Assembly: GCA_905221605.1 (NCBI GenBank)
Contig: CAJNDS010002221.1
Coordinates: forward strand, 416,419 to 480,418
From: Symbiodinium natans
Taxonomy: Eukaryota; Sar; Dinophyceae; Suessiales; Symbiodiniaceae
Length of the DNA: 64,000 nt
Direction of reading: 5' to 3'
Shown: piece by piece, positions 53,661 through 62,307 of the stretch
Numbering within the stretch: position 1 is the stretch's first letter
Layout: every line of letters starts with the position of its first letter
Position numbers and translations under genes: made by a program
Notes under the pieces: model-generated
What the model saw: only the letters and a program-made list of their open reading frames with translations
Told to the model about the DNA's origin: nothing
Databases searched by the model: none

Positions 53661-53925
53661 GTTTAGGATTTCAAGACCTCAAAGCCTCGCGTGGTTTAGT
53701 ATCTCCACCTCCTCGTTTGTTAAGTGGAAGTCATTCATTTTGTTATTGAACCATCCGAATAAAAGAAGAAACTTTTTATTTCTTAATGTTATGGGAACTT
53801 CGGGTGGGTGGGTATTTTTCGATGTTCTAAACACAGAGCCTAAACGAGAAACTGCTCGACCAGGAGCTCTTGAACCCTAAACCCTAAACCCTAAACCCTA
53901 AACCCTAAACCCTAAACCCTAAACC
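53661..53925. other. Unique sequence then CCCTAAA array
   Basis: TTTCTTAATGTTATGGGAAC(TTCGGGTGGGTGGG) is shared with 15564 (TTTCTTATAATGTTATGGGA), another dispersed repeat. Array 53878-53925. Confidence 0.5.
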
Positions 53926-53955
53926 CTACCTCAAACCCCAAAGTCGTTTCTGCAG

Positions 53956-54052
53956 CACAAGCTGCTCCAACACCGGTCGAGCCGCAGAACGTGTCCCACC
54001 CGAGCGCAAAGGCAGCTCGATTCGCCCAAAGAAGGGCGGGCACCTTAACAAG
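53956..54052 (+). CDS. Exon, 32 codons, basic
   Basis: GTTTCTGCAG|C acceptor, TSCSNTGRAAERVPPERKGS..., SIRPKKGGHLNK, donor GTGGGG at 54053. Confidence 0.65.
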
Positions 54053-54067
54053 GTGGGGCGTGGCTGT

Positions 54068-54350
54068 TAAGGGTTTAGGGTCAAGGGTTTAGGGTTCGCG
54101 TTTCGGGTTTAGGGTTTGGGGTTTCGGGTTTAGGGTTTCGGGTTTCGGGTTTCGGGTTTAGGGTTTGGGGTTTGGGGTTAGGGGTTTAGGGTGCATGGTC
54201 TAGGGTGCAGGGCTGGGCTGGTTATTGGTTTAAGGTTTAGGGTTCAGGCTTAGAGGTGTTGATGGGATTTCTATGGTTTAGGGTTTCGGGTTTCGGGTTC
54301 AGAGTGTTGGGTTTCGGGTTGGTTTAGGGCTAAGGGTGTGTGAGGTTTAG
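54068..54350. repeat. Degenerate TTTAGGG/TTTCGGG array
   Basis: Mixed variants; no exon seen. Confidence 0.8.
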
Positions 54351-54467
54351 TAGGTGTGCGAGTTTCAAGTCCCTAGGGTCGCAACCCGAGTTCCCCATAC
54401 CCTCCCTATACCCTAAACCATCACCCCTGAACCCTAAACCCTGAGCCCTTGGCCCCAAGCCCTAAGC

Positions 54468-54578
54468 CCTAAAAGCCCTATAAGCCCTATAAGCCCTAAA
54501 AGCCCTAAAAGCCCTAAAAGCCCTAAAAGCCCTATAAGCCCTATAAGCCCTATAAGCCCTAAGCCCTATATGCCCTAA
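54468..54578. repeat. (AAGCCCTAWA)n 10-bp minisatellite
   Basis: About ten units AAGCCCTAAA or AAGCCCTATA. Confidence 0.9.
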
Positions 54579-54608
54579 GCCCTCAACCCCACACCAAATG
54601 CTTGGCAG

Positions 54609-54706
54609 CCACCGCGCTGGTGAAGTCACCCAAAGCCAGCCCCGCCTTTCATGTTTGTGCTCCCCTCCCCCCCTTTCAGTTTCCTGCCTTTAGTCGGAAG
54701 AATGAA
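54609..54706 (+). CDS. Exon, 33 codons, GTTTAGGG donor
   Basis: TGCTTGGCAG| acceptor, TALVKSPKASPAFHVCAPLP... then PFQFPAFSRKNE, donor GTTTAGGG at 54707. Confidence 0.6.
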
Positions 54707-54790
54707 GTTTAGGGTTTAGGGTTTAGGGTTTAGGGTTTGGGGTTTAGGGTTTAGGGTTTAGGGTTTAGGGTTTAGGGTTTAGGTTTAGGA
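54707..54790. repeat. TTTAGGG array
   Basis: About 11 units. Confidence 0.97.
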
Positions 54791-54799
54791 CTCTAAACC

Positions 54800-54990
54800 C
54801 TCTTTTATTCCTTGGTTCGTGGAGAAGTCAGACCCCCTTTTTTTGCCCTTTTTGGGTTCCGGCCCAACACCACAGAAAATGGTACCCTGATTCTAACCCG
54901 AAAGCCCACACCCTAAACCCTTTTTGGGTTCCGGGTTCCTTTCTGCAGACAGACAACACCTCCTGGAGGCTTAGGGTTTAGGGTTTAGGG
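54800..54990. other. Family I-like sequence and a tiny possible exon
   Basis: GTCAGACCCCCTTTTTTTGCC and CCTTTTTGGGTTCCGG resemble family I. TTTCTGCAG| at 54945 leads into TDNTSW before TTTAGGG. Confidence 0.35.
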
Positions 54991-55109
54991 CGATAAGGTT
55001 ATTAGGGTAACCCTAACCCCTAAACTCCTAAACCTTAGACCCTGGCATCCTAAGCCCTAAACCCTAAATCCTGAACCCTATCAATATTTGGGGCGGGAGG
55101 GGGGAGAAG

Positions 55110-55165
55110 ACGGTGCTCCTTATAACCTGAAGGGGCTGCATGCCGTCGTGTCAAAAAAGAGCTGA
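55110..55165 (+). CDS. Terminal micro-exon
   Basis: GGAGAAG| then GAPYNLKGLHAVVSKKS, TGA at 55163-55165. Confidence 0.5.
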
Positions 55166-55312
55166 TCTACCCTTGGATGTTCGGGCTCAATGTTTAGCGT
55201 TTAGGGTGTACGGTTTAGGGGGTTCCGGGGTTCAGGGTATAGAGATGTTCGGCTTATGTCGTTCAGGGCTCAGGGCTCAGGGTTTCGAGGGTTTCGCGGG
55301 TCTGGTTCTCAG

Positions 55313-55406
55313 CAGCGATATCCCGGGCTGTTTAGCTCCGGGGGCTACATCACTTGGGAAACTCAATTAACGAACTCAATCAAAATGCACGCGTATTGTC
55401 TCCTAG
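55313..55406 (+). CDS. Exon, 31 codons
   Basis: GGTTCTCAG|CAG acceptor, QRYPGLFSSGGYITWETQLT... then NSIKMHAYCLL, donor GTTACC at 55407. Confidence 0.6.
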
Positions 55407-55484
55407 GTTACCAGGGAACCTCTAAACCCTTAACTAAACCCTAAACCCTTAACGCTAAACCCTAAACCCGAATCCCCAAACCCT

Positions 55485-55682
55485 AAGGTTACCCCCAGGG
55501 TCCGAGTGTCCCAAAGTCTCTATAAGGAGGCACTTTAAGACCCAAGCATTCCCGGTTTAGGATTCAGGGTTTAGGGTTTAGGGTTTTAGGGTTTAGGGTT
55601 TAGGGCTCAGGGTTTAGGGTTCAGGGTTCAGGGTTTAGGGTTTAGGGTTTAAGGTCCATGTACCCCATACAGTCCCTAGACA
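55485..55682. mobile_element. Family E element split by a TTTAGGG array
   Basis: CCCAGGGTCCGAGTGTCCCA ... AAGACCCAAGCATTCCC, then array 55556-55652, then AAGGTCCATGTACCCCATAC. Confidence 0.6.
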
Positions 55683-55683
55683 G

Positions 55684-55842
55684 GAGGTACTTTGTGAGCT
55701 GTCGGAGGTGGCCACTGTAGTCGCTTTTTTCTGCCGGAGGGCCCTAACCCGCAGACCCTTGATCGGTCTGCTGATGCTTGATTTCGTGGTTGCAGGTGTG
55801 CACCCGCCAAACGATTCAAGCCCTGTCTCCCATAAACCCTAA
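55684..55842 (+). CDS. Exon or terminal exon, 52 codons, hydrophobic
   Basis: CCTAGACAG|GAG acceptor, EVLCELSEVATVVAFFCRRA..., LTRRPLIGLLMLDFVVAGVH, TAA at 55840-55842. Two possible membrane stretches. Possible internal splice at GGTTGCAG|. Confidence 0.6.
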   Translation, partial: EVLCELSEVATVVAFFCRRALTRRPLIGLLMLDFVVAGVHPPNDSSPVSHKP

Positions 55843-55861
55843 TCCCTAAACCCTAGGTTTT

Positions 55862-56005
55862 GGGGTTTGGGATCCTGCATTGTTCACTACCCTAAACCCT
55901 AAACCCTAGTGCTAGCGTTTACGGTTTTATGGATCCTGCATGTTCATTACCCTGCACCCTAAATCCTGAACTCTAAAGTGTAGGGTTTAGGGATCCTGCA
56001 TGTTG
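55862..56005. repeat. 60-bp spaced GGATCCTGCATG repeats
   Basis: GGATCCTGCAT(T)GTTSA occurs at 55870, 55931 and 55991 with CCCTAAA-like units between. Confidence 0.8.
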
Positions 56006-56160
56006 ATTCAAGTCAAGGGCCCCCAATTAGCCTTTCAAACTCCTTGCACGTTAAGGAGAATAAGGAGGGACCCCTAGAAGGGGACCCTTGATCTTATTCC
56101 CGGTATTACCCCCTAGATATAGCACACAGACACACACCTAATATAGTCGCTATATACCTA
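56006..56160. repeat. Fold-back, unassigned
   Basis: GTCAAGGGCCCCCAATTAGC opposite AGAAGGGGACCCTTGAT. Confidence 0.5.
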
Positions 56161-56191
56161 GGTTCCCTACTTTTTAGGTTCCCTCCTTTAG

Positions 56192-56261
56192 TCCCTTGAA
56201 CTCCGGTGTCGTACGGCAAGAGGACGTGACCCCTTGGTCGACGAAGGTCATCGCCACTTGA
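56192..56261 (+). CDS. Candidate terminal exon
   Basis: CTCCTTTAG| acceptor, LNSGVVRQEDVTPWSTKVIA..., TGA at 56259-56261. Confidence 0.5.
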
Positions 56262-56634
56262 CCTGCAGTGCAGGTTTTCGCGCTTAGGGTTTAGGATTTC
56301 GGGTTTAGGGATCTGCGAACAATGGTAGTAATCCTCAGCCCCACACCCTAAACCCTAAAGCCTAAAAAAACTAAGTTATCTTGATGGCAAACAATGGTTG
56401 AGGTTCTGTGGGGTTTCAAAGTCACTCCAGGGTCTCCAATCCAGTCTGTCGGCGTCTAGGGTTTCGGGTTGAGGGCTTAGGGCTTAACGTGTAGGGTTTA
56501 GGGTTGAAGGTTTAGGGCTTAGGGCTTTGGGTTTAGGGTGCACTCGGTCAGGTCTGCAGTCCCTGTGCATGCGGCTGCACCACATTTAGGCAAATACTAA
56601 CCCCCCAGCTCTAAACCCTAGACCCCCTGCTCAG

Positions 56635-56823
56635 CAACTGCCAGAGTCATTTGTCTATTCACACAGGGAAACAAGCGAGCAGTCACTTTTCGCTCGCGGT
56701 CGTATGAGTGCTTAGCAGAAGCACATTCTACAAGCGCTGTGGGGTGTCAAGAGCTCTTTGAGCTTCGTTTTCTGAGACCTCACACGCAACGTAGCATCCT
56801 GATGCCTTTCGCGTTCCCTAAGG
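56635..56823 (+). CDS. Exon, 62 codons, ending at a family E element
   Basis: CCTGCTCAG|C acceptor, TARVICLFTQGNKRAVTFRS..., YECLAEAHSTSAVGCQELFE..., ...MPFAFPK, then G|GTCCATGTACC (family E start) at 56824. Two shorter overlapping frames are open only in the first third. Confidence 0.65.
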
Positions 56824-56900
56824 GTCCATGTACCTAAATAAGGAATACCTGGGCCTTAACGTACTTCCCAAACAAGGACTTTGGGTCCCGGGAACCCGAA
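56824..56900 (+). mobile_element. Family E element starting at a donor
   Basis: GTCCATGTACCTAAATAAGG ... GGACTTTGGGTCCCGGG. Confidence 0.65.
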
Positions 56901-56937
56901 ACTCTAAACCCTAAACCCTAAACCCAAGGGTTTGCAG

Positions 56938-57013
56938 AAAGGTGAAGAACACCATGGCGACCCCGGCACTTGTGCTGGAAGCTCGCCAGCACCACGCGCC
57001 TTCGCCGGACCAG
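56938..57013 (+). CDS. Exon, 25 codons
   Basis: GGTTTGCAG|A acceptor, KVKNTMATPALVLEARQHHA... then PSPDQ, donor GTGCAG at 57014. Third positions nearly all G/C. Confidence 0.65.
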
Positions 57014-57059
57014 GTGCAGCTAAACCCTAAACCCTAAACCCTAAACCTGAGACTTGCTG

Positions 57060-57212
57060 GTTCTTAGTAGAGAATGAGGGAACGAGGTACCCCATATTAA
57101 TCCCTTAAAGGGGATATGTAGGGCCCTTATTCCCTCATTCGAGGTACCCCATATCAATCCCTCAAAGGGGATCTGTAGGGCCCTTATTCCCTCATTGCCT
57201 ACTAAGCACCAG
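57060..57212 (+). mobile_element. Family M fold-back with internal duplication (GT...CAG)
   Basis: GTTCTTAGTAGAGAATGAGG ... CATTGCCTACTAAGCACCAG. The segment CGAGGTACCCCATATYAATC...CCCTTATTCCCTCATT is present twice. Confidence 0.75.
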
Positions 57213-57263
57213 GGGGTCAATCCTCAGCGAGGCCTCGAACGATTGATGGTCAGATGCCCTACA
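57213..57263 (+). CDS. Micro-exon after family M element
   Basis: CACCAG|GGG, frame GVNPQRGLERLMVRCPT, ends near ACAG|GATTTAGGG. Confidence 0.5.
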
Positions 57264-57319
57264 GGATTTAGGGTTTAGATTGAGGGTCAACAGATGGGGG
57301 TGTACGATGCTAGGTAATA

Positions 57320-57428
57320 CTAGGTAATACTGGGGGTACCTTCTTGGGGTCATTATAAGGGGATCCTATGACTTTGGGGGTTTATACTAGGGGTCCCGTA
57401 TTATCGTAAACCCCCAAGTAAGTGTCTC
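57320..57428. mobile_element. Family D-like fold-back
   Basis: TACTGGGGGTACCTTCTTGG ... TTTATACTAGGGGTCCCGTA. Confidence 0.6.
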
Positions 57429-57454
57429 TTTTGGGTGTCTGTTGCAGGGCTAAA

Positions 57455-57525
57455 CCCTACCTAAACCCTAAACCCTAAACCCTAAACCCTAAACCCTAAA
57501 CCCTAAACCCTAAACCCTAAACCCC
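57455..57525. repeat. CCCTAAA array
   Basis: About nine units. Confidence 0.95.
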
Positions 57526-57536
57526 AATCTCTGCAG

Positions 57537-57606
57537 GTCTTTGAGCATTGGGTGGCCCCGGGCGAGCATGCCATTGTGCTGCTCGGTTCGCGACCCTCTT
57601 CCCAAG
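57537..57606 (+). CDS. Exon
   Basis: AATCTCTGCAG|GTC acceptor, VFEHWVAPGEHAIVLLGSRP... then SSQ; third positions nearly all G/C. End uncertain; the frame stays open to 57640. Confidence 0.65.
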
Positions 57607-57654
57607 CCCTTGAGAAACCCTTAAACCCGACCCCCCCCCAGGCCCTAAACCCGA

Positions 57655-57732
57655 AACCCTAAACCCTAAACCCAAAGCCCTAAACCGTAAACCATAAACC
57701 CTAAGCCCTAAACCCTAAACCCTAAACCCGGC
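57655..57732. repeat. CCCTAAA array, variant-rich
   Basis: CCCGAAA, CCATAAA and CCCTAAG variants. Confidence 0.9.
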
Positions 57733-57778
57733 CCTCAACACCCCGTTCCCTGTAACCCTGAACCCCTGAACCCGGAAG

Positions 57779-57856
57779 CCTCCAACCCAATGGCTGACCT
57801 CCTGAAGTTGAGAGACCAAAAAGGCTGGAGTTGGGCTCAGGGCTCAGAGTTGCAGG
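57779..57856 (+). CDS. Exon, 26 codons
   Basis: CCCGGAAG| acceptor, SNPMADLLKLRDQKGWSWAQ... then GSELQ, donor GTAACC at 57857. Confidence 0.6.
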
Positions 57857-57857
57857 G

Positions 57858-57962
57858 TAACCCTAAACCCTAAACCCTAAACCCTAAACCCTAAACCCTA
57901 AACCCTAAACCCTAAACCCTAAACCCTAAACCCTAAACCCTAAACTCCAAGCACTAAACCCT
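57858..57962. repeat. CCCTAAA array
   Basis: About 14 units. Confidence 0.97.
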
Positions 57963-58022
57963 AAACTGGTTTTTGTTGGGGGGGCGGTCAGGAAGACGGT
58001 AGGGCGGGGTCGCAGGTTGCAG

Positions 58023-58071
58023 AACTCTCATCCATCCGTTTGAAACGATCTTGCCCGAGATTCTTGGCTGA
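58023..58071 (+). CDS. Terminal micro-exon
   Basis: AGGTTGCAG|A acceptor, TLIHPFETILPEILG, TGA at 58069-58071. Confidence 0.5.
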
Positions 58072-58125
58072 CTCTCAAATGGACCTTCAGCCCTAGGCAT
58101 GAAGCCTAATATATACATTCGTATG

Positions 58126-58250
58126 GGTTTAGGGTTTAGGGTTTAGGGTTTAGGGTTTAGGGTTTAGGGTTTAGGGTTTAGGGTTTAGGGTTTAGGGTTT
58201 AGGGTTTAGGGTTTAGGGTTTAGGGTTTAGGGTTTAGGGTTTAGGGTTTA
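58126..58250. repeat. TTTAGGG array, about 17 units
   Basis: Perfect heptamers. Confidence 0.98.
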
Positions 58251-58251
58251 C

Positions 58252-58317
58252 TTGACTCTGTTCTGCTTTGGGATGCTGTTTGGAGGTTTCGAAGCCAAAG
58301 CAGAGATCTTCGCCAAG
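58252..58317 (+). CDS. Candidate exon with hydrophobic start
   Basis: Frame LTLFCFGMLFGGFEAKAEIF... then AK, donor GTTTTG at 58318. No clear acceptor because the TTTAGGG array abuts directly. Confidence 0.4.
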
Positions 58318-58427
58318 GTTTTGTGGGGTTTAGGCCTGTAGCCGCTGAACCCTGAATTCTGAACACAAAACCCTAAACCCTTAATTCAGAACACAAACCC
58401 TAAACCCCAAACCCCAAAGCCCTCCCC

Positions 58428-58516
58428 AGGGATCCACGTACCTAAATCTCCCATTCTAGGGCCAGCGGGGCCACGATGTCGATCATCATGAGGTGCATGG
58501 ACCCTCGGGCCCTGAA
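58428..58516. mobile_element. Family E ends around a GC-rich core
   Basis: GGGATCCACGTACCTAAATC and GAGGTGCATGGACCCTCGGG are inverted. The core GGCCAGCGGGGCCACGATGT is unlike the family and could be exonic. Confidence 0.55.
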
Positions 58517-58660
58517 CCCTAAACCCTTAACCCTAAACCCTAAACCCCAAACCCTAAACCCAAACCCTAAACCCTAAACCCTAAACCCGAAACCCTAGCC
58601 CTAAACCCTAAACCCCAAGCTCCAAGCCCTAAACCCTAACCCCCAAACCCCTAAGGTCAG

Positions 58661-58740
58661 GATGGCTCCAGGAACCCAAGGCCACGCTCTACATCCGCAC
58701 AGGCCCGGAGATCATTCGGGGCCACCCAGTGGCCTTTTAG
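58661..58740 (+). CDS. Exon, 25 codons
   Basis: AAGGTCAG|GA acceptor, WLQEPKATLYIRTGPEIIRG... then HPVAF, TAG at 58738-58740. Best third-position GC of three open frames. Confidence 0.6.
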
Positions 58741-59200
58741 GGTTTAGGGTTTCGGGTTTAGGGTTTGGGGTTTGGGGGTTTTGGTGTTTAAGGTTTGGGG
58801 TTTCGGCTTTAGGGTTTGGGGTTTGGGGTTTAGGGTTTGGGGGTTTTGATGTTTTGGTTTTCTTTGGGGGTTTGGGGGGTCTTGGGGTTTAAGGGTTTTG
58901 GGGTGTAGGGTTTTGGGGTTTTGGTGTTTAGTGTGAAAGTGGGCGGTCGGGTTTAGGGTTTGGGGTTTAGGGTTTAGGGTTTAGGGTACATGGTCCCTTA
59001 CCTCCTTCAAAGGGTTCTGAAGTAGCCCTAAGAGTTTGGGACTTCGAAGCAATCCCTAAGGGTCCAAGTAACATGTACCGCTATGGCTATAACATAATAC
59101 AGGGTTTAGGGTTTAGGGTTTAGGGTTTAGGGTTTAGGGTTTAGGGTTTAGGGTTTAGGGTTTAGGGTTTAGGGTTTAGGAGGGTTTAGGGTGTCAACGC
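58741..59200. repeat. TTTAGGG/TTTGGGG arrays with a family F copy
   Basis: Degenerate array to 58985; GTACATGGTCCCTTACCTCC (family F) to about 59080; clean TTTAGGG 59102-59190. Confidence 0.85.
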
Positions 59201-59203
59201 AAG

Positions 59204-59311
59204 CTAATTCACAGCCCACACTCACAAGTTGTATGGTCAAGACAGATTATGACGGCACGAATCATCTTTGGCATGCTTTCGATTGGAATGTCCCTCCATA
59301 ACTCACTCTAA
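59204..59311 (+). CDS. Terminal exon with membrane segment
   Basis: TCAACGCAAG| acceptor, LIHSPHSQVVWSRQIMTARI..., IFGMLSIGMSLHNSL, TAA at 59309-59311. Confidence 0.6.
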   Translation, partial: LIHSPHSQVVWSRQIMTARIIFGMLSIGMSLHNSL

Positions 59312-59501
59312 ACCCTTACCTTGACCAAACATTTTACTCTACCTCCAATAATTAGTATCCGGCACTCTGTGTTTGTTGCAGCCTCAAACCTAAACCCGAA
59401 ACTGTTTAGGGACCCCAAAGCCCCTAACTAACCCTAAGCCCTAGACCCTAAACCCTAAGCCCTAAACCCTAAACCCCTAGAATCCTAAAACTGCATGGGA
59501 G

Positions 59502-59586
59502 GCCTACACTCGGCGAAAATGATCTGCGTGCCTAACTTTGGCCGGATCACTCTTTCGCCACATGGCTTGAACGACGATGTCGTCGG
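59502..59586 (+). CDS. Exon, 28 codons
   Basis: GCATGGGAG|GCC acceptor, LHSAKMICVPNFGRITLSPH... then GLNDDVV, G|GTTTAGGG donor at 59587. Confidence 0.6.
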
Positions 59587-59724
59587 GTTTAGGGTCTGAG
59601 GGCACGTTTTTTTTTTGAGAACCGAGGTTTCACATGATTTAGGGGTGTATGGGTTAGGGTTTAGGGTTTATAGGGTGTAGGGGTTAGGGTTTAGGGTTTT
59701 GGGTTTAGGGTTAGGTACAACTAT

Positions 59725-59828
59725 GATTGTGCATGTACCTCATCAATATATACTTGGGCCCCTAAGTCCCCATATAGGAGGTTCGTTAAGGCCCAAGCGT
59801 TCCCTCTTTCTTTACATGGACCCCTTAG
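59725..59828. mobile_element. Family E fold-back
   Basis: GTGCATGTACCTCATCAATA ... TCTTTACATGGACCCCTTAG, with TACTTGGGCCCCTAAGTCCC. Confidence 0.75.
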
Positions 59829-59927
59829 GGCCCCTAAACCCTGAACCCTGAAGCACCGTAAACCCAGAACCCTAAGCCCGGAACCCCGAACCCTAAACCC
59901 TGCACCGTAAAACCTAAACCCTAGTAG

Positions 59928-59996
59928 GGTTCCTGGGCCTGAGCCTTGCCTATGTAGCCCTTGCTTTCGATGACCCCATAGCGATCGATGAACTAG
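59928..59996 (+). CDS. Exon, hydrophobic then acidic
   Basis: CCCTAGTAG|GG acceptor, FLGLSLAYVALAFDDPIAID... , into TTTAGGG. Could hold a membrane or signal segment. Confidence 0.6.
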
Positions 59997-60029
59997 GGTT
60001 TAGGGTTTAGGGTTCAGCGTAGGGTTTTG

Positions 60030-60320
60030 GCTCTAAGGAGGGCAGGCTCCAACGACCTTGGTTTTTCGCCACTCTCCGTGTGGGGTTGTTGGATGTACAA
60101 CTAAACTCTTCTCCTCCCGGCCTGCTCCTCGCCTATCACCTGTATCCCACCCCAGAGTACCCCAGAGTGTCCCTAGAGTGCCCAACCCCAGAGCGTCCCT
60201 GCAGTGCCCAACCCCAAAGTCCCAGAAGTACCCAAGCGCAGGGTATGCCTGGAGTGGCCAACCCCGGCCAACCCCGGCCAACCCCCCCAAAAATTGCATA
60301 TCTGTAGGGTGGGAATGTTC
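60030..60320. other. Overlapping ORFs and a 20-bp-scale repeat
   Basis: CAGAGTGTCCCTAGAGTGCCCAACC-type units (CCCAACCCC repeated) recur from 60160 to 60285. Open frames exist on both strands (minus 139 and 148 codons); they arise partly from the repeat, and I cannot call a gene. Confidence 0.4.
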
Positions 60321-60622
60321 GAAGTAAAAGCAATTTGGGTTCCGTTTGCTTTTCATTTTTCGCAACGGCCCCTTCATCGGAAAACGGCGGCATCTTTCCG
60401 CAATTGTCCATATGCAGCAACGAAGCATCTGCATTGACCAGCCGGAACACACCCGCCACCTCCGTCAAAGCCCTAAACCTTAAGCCCTCCCCCCCTCCTC
60501 CCCCCACCCCCCCCGAACCCAATCGCAACTGCAACCATAGAAAATCGACGATGCAGAACCCTGAACAAAACGGCCAGGACAAAACGTCAACGAACGTTTC
60601 AGGTCAGGATGAATCACCTTAA
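60320..60622 (+). CDS. Candidate terminal exon, about 95 codons
   Basis: After GTAAAAG| the frame runs GSVCFSFFATAPSSENGGIF..., SICSNEASALTSRNTPATSV..., a Pro run, then NRNCNHRKSTMQNPEQNGQD... to a stop at 60620. Ser/Thr/Asn-rich, disordered-looking. Overlaps minus-strand ORFs. Confidence 0.45.
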   Translation, partial: RSKSNLGSVCFSFFATAPSSENGGIFPQLSICSNEASALTSRNTPATSVKALNLKPSPPPPPTPPEPNRNCNHRKSTMQNPEQNGQDKTSTNVSGQDESP

Positions 60623-60730
60623 ACTCGCATAAACACCAGAAGCCCGAAACCTGGGGTTTAGGAACTCCCCAGTGCTAGATCCCAAGCTCCACTCAGGAAC
60701 AGTCCGCATGGTCTGCGCGTAGAGACGCAG

Positions 60731-60819
60731 GTGTGGAAGGGTTCATCAGCACCGTGCTTCAAGAAGCCTGCCCATTAGTGGCGCATAACTTGTCTCCAAC
60801 CTTGTGGCAAACCCTTTGA
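60731..60819 (+). CDS. Terminal exon, 28 codons
   Basis: GAGACGCAG|GT acceptor, VEGFISTVLQEACPLVAHNL... then SPTLWQTL, TGA at 60817-60819. A further frame (SARSQAPLRNSPHG...) overlaps upstream. Confidence 0.6.
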
Positions 60820-60827
60820 CTTTTCAC

Positions 60828-61160
60828 CTTAAACCCTAAACCCTAAACCCTAAACCCTAAACCCTAAACCCGAAACCTTAATAGACAAACCAACCCTAAA
60901 CCCTAAACCCGCTTGCCCTTCCTTCCCTTCTTCCAGGGTTCGGTGTTTACAGGCTTTCGGGGTTTAACGGTTTAGAGTTTGTGGTTTTTAGGGTTTTTGG
61001 GTTTAAGGGTTTGGGGTCTGGGGTTTGTGGGTGGATTTGGGTTGTTTCTTCGGGCCTTCGGTTCGCAGTAGGGTTGCGAGACTCGGGATGAAGGTGCGGG
61101 GTTGGGGTTTTTAGGGTTCGAGGTTTAGGGATATGATGACATGACACAATTGAGTAGTTC
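60828..61160. repeat. CCCTAAA array then degenerate TTTAGGG
   Basis: Heptamers 60828-60915; TTTTTGGG/TTTAGGG variants after 60950. The 100-codon minus ORF here is repeat-derived. Confidence 0.8.
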
Positions 61161-61162
61161 TC

Positions 61163-61204
61163 CCTGTGTAGTCCTTCTAAGGGTGCCGTACTACACAGGG
61201 AACC
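61163..61204. repeat. Hairpin
   Basis: TCCCTGTGTAGTCCTTCTAA opposite GTACTACACAGGGA. Confidence 0.7.
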
Positions 61205-61393
61205 CCAAAACAGGGACCCTAACTTAGAGACATTGAGAGAACTATCCATATGATGACGAGATCGACGTCATGGGGCCCGTTTTGGGTGTCTCTGTGGCAG
61301 CGTGCCCCTTGCAGTCTTCGTGTCGTAATGTAGATGTGGGGCGAATGCTAAGTTTTAAGGTCCTCGCCGGAAATTTCGCCTTCCCATGTGAAG

Positions 61394-61486
61394 GATTCTG
61401 CGGTAACCATCGAGGACCTGGACATCAAGATCGCGGTGCCCTGCCTCCAGTCAAGCCCTAACCTCGAGTCCCTAACCTCACTGTTG
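61394..61486 (+). CDS. Exon, exactly 31 codons, before family M intron
   Basis: CATGTGAAG|GAT acceptor, DSAVTIEDLDIKIAVPCLQS... then SPNLESLTSLL, GT at 61487. Upstream ORF GPVLGVSVAACPLQSS... is in another frame. Confidence 0.7.
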
Positions 61487-61617
61487 GTTAGTAGGGAATG
61501 AGGGAATGAGGAACCCTATATCCCCCTATATATATATATATATATATGTATGCACCCTTTAAGGGATTATATAGGGTACCTCATTCCCTCATTCCCTACT
61601 ACCCTACTAGCCAACAG
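61487..61617 (+). mobile_element. Family M fold-back acting as a GT-AG intron
   Basis: 131 bp, GTTAGTAGGGAATGAGGGAA ... CATTCCCTACTACCCTACTA GCCAACAG. Exonic CTGTTG on the left pairs with CAACAG at the right end. A TA run is inside. Removal joins ...TSLL to QVTRQSFRLR in phase 0. Confidence 0.8.
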
Positions 61618-61650
61618 CAAGTAACGAGGCAAAGCTTCAGGCTTCGGTGA
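61618..61650 (+). CDS. Short terminal exon after family M intron
   Basis: QVTRQSFRLR then TGA at 61648-61650. Confidence 0.5.
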   Translation, partial: QVTRQSFRLR

Positions 61651-61713
61651 ACCTGAGCTGTTTGTCCTAGGGTTAGTAGGGTTTATTCGTAGGGTTTAAC
61701 TAGCGTTGCAAAC

Positions 61714-62060
61714 ATGTTCCAAAAGCAACCTAAGTCGCAAACTACATGCTCAGGGTGTCCTTTCGACTTCATGATCGTTTGCGTGCTGTCTGGTCCTATT
61801 CCTTGCTTCGTGGAGATACAAGTTTGTTTGGGTCCATGTGTATCCATTGGTGTCGATGGGGTGGAGATGAACCCCCCAGCCAACTTTTGTGATCCAAATA
61901 AATTCATATCATGGACTCGAAGATTATACGGTCTACAATCCCAACTCACAGCTCATTTCGTTTCCAAAGGAGCGTGTTGTAAGGATGTGCATGGGGAGGC
62001 TCGTAGCTGGAGAAGCATTTTGATTGCTTTTGGACACAAGATCCTGCATTTGTACCCAGA
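61714..62060 (+). CDS. Long ORF, strand uncertain
   Basis: ATG frame MFQKQPKSQTTCSGCPFDFM..., SWTRRLYGLQSQLTAHFVSK..., entering CCCTAAA repeat after 62060. A minus frame at 61683-61949 (GSQKLAGGFISTPSTPMDTH...) is equally protein-like. Either may be a gene or retroelement remnant. Confidence 0.4.
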
Positions 62061-62228
62061 CACAGACCCTAAACCCCAAACCCTAAACCCCAAAAATTAA
62101 ACCCCAAGCCCAAAACCCTCAACTCTACATCCTAGAATCTAAACCCTAAGCCCGAAACCCTGAACCCTAAACCCTAAACCTAAACCCCAAACCCCAAACC
62201 CTAAACCCTAAACACCAAACCCCAAGCT
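62060..62228. repeat. CCCTAAA/CCCCAAA array
   Basis: Variant-rich. Confidence 0.9.
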
Positions 62229-62238
62229 CTTAGTTCAG

Positions 62239-62307
62239 CCGGAGGAGCGCCTCCATGGAAGCCCGACGGTGCCCATGATGCTGCGGAACGAGAACTTCGG
62301 GGACAGG
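62239..62307 (+). CDS. Exon, exactly 23 codons
   Basis: TTAGTTCAG|CCG acceptor, PEERLHGSPTVPMMLRNENF... then GDR, donor GTTCTT at 62308, phase 0-0, third positions mostly G/C. Confidence 0.65.

Noticed and set aside
53222-53880. ORF of 167 codons and neighbours
   Set aside because: Lies in a duplicated T- and C-rich segment with frame-breaking differences between copies; no splice-like ends.
60033-60582. Minus-strand ORFs of 139 and 148 codons
   Set aside because: Driven by a CCCAACCCC-type repeat, with overlapping open frames on the plus strand; no minus-strand splice context.
61683-61949. Minus ORF as a confirmed retroelement gene
   Set aside because: No catalytic or zinc motif recognised, and a longer plus ORF covers it; left as uncertain.
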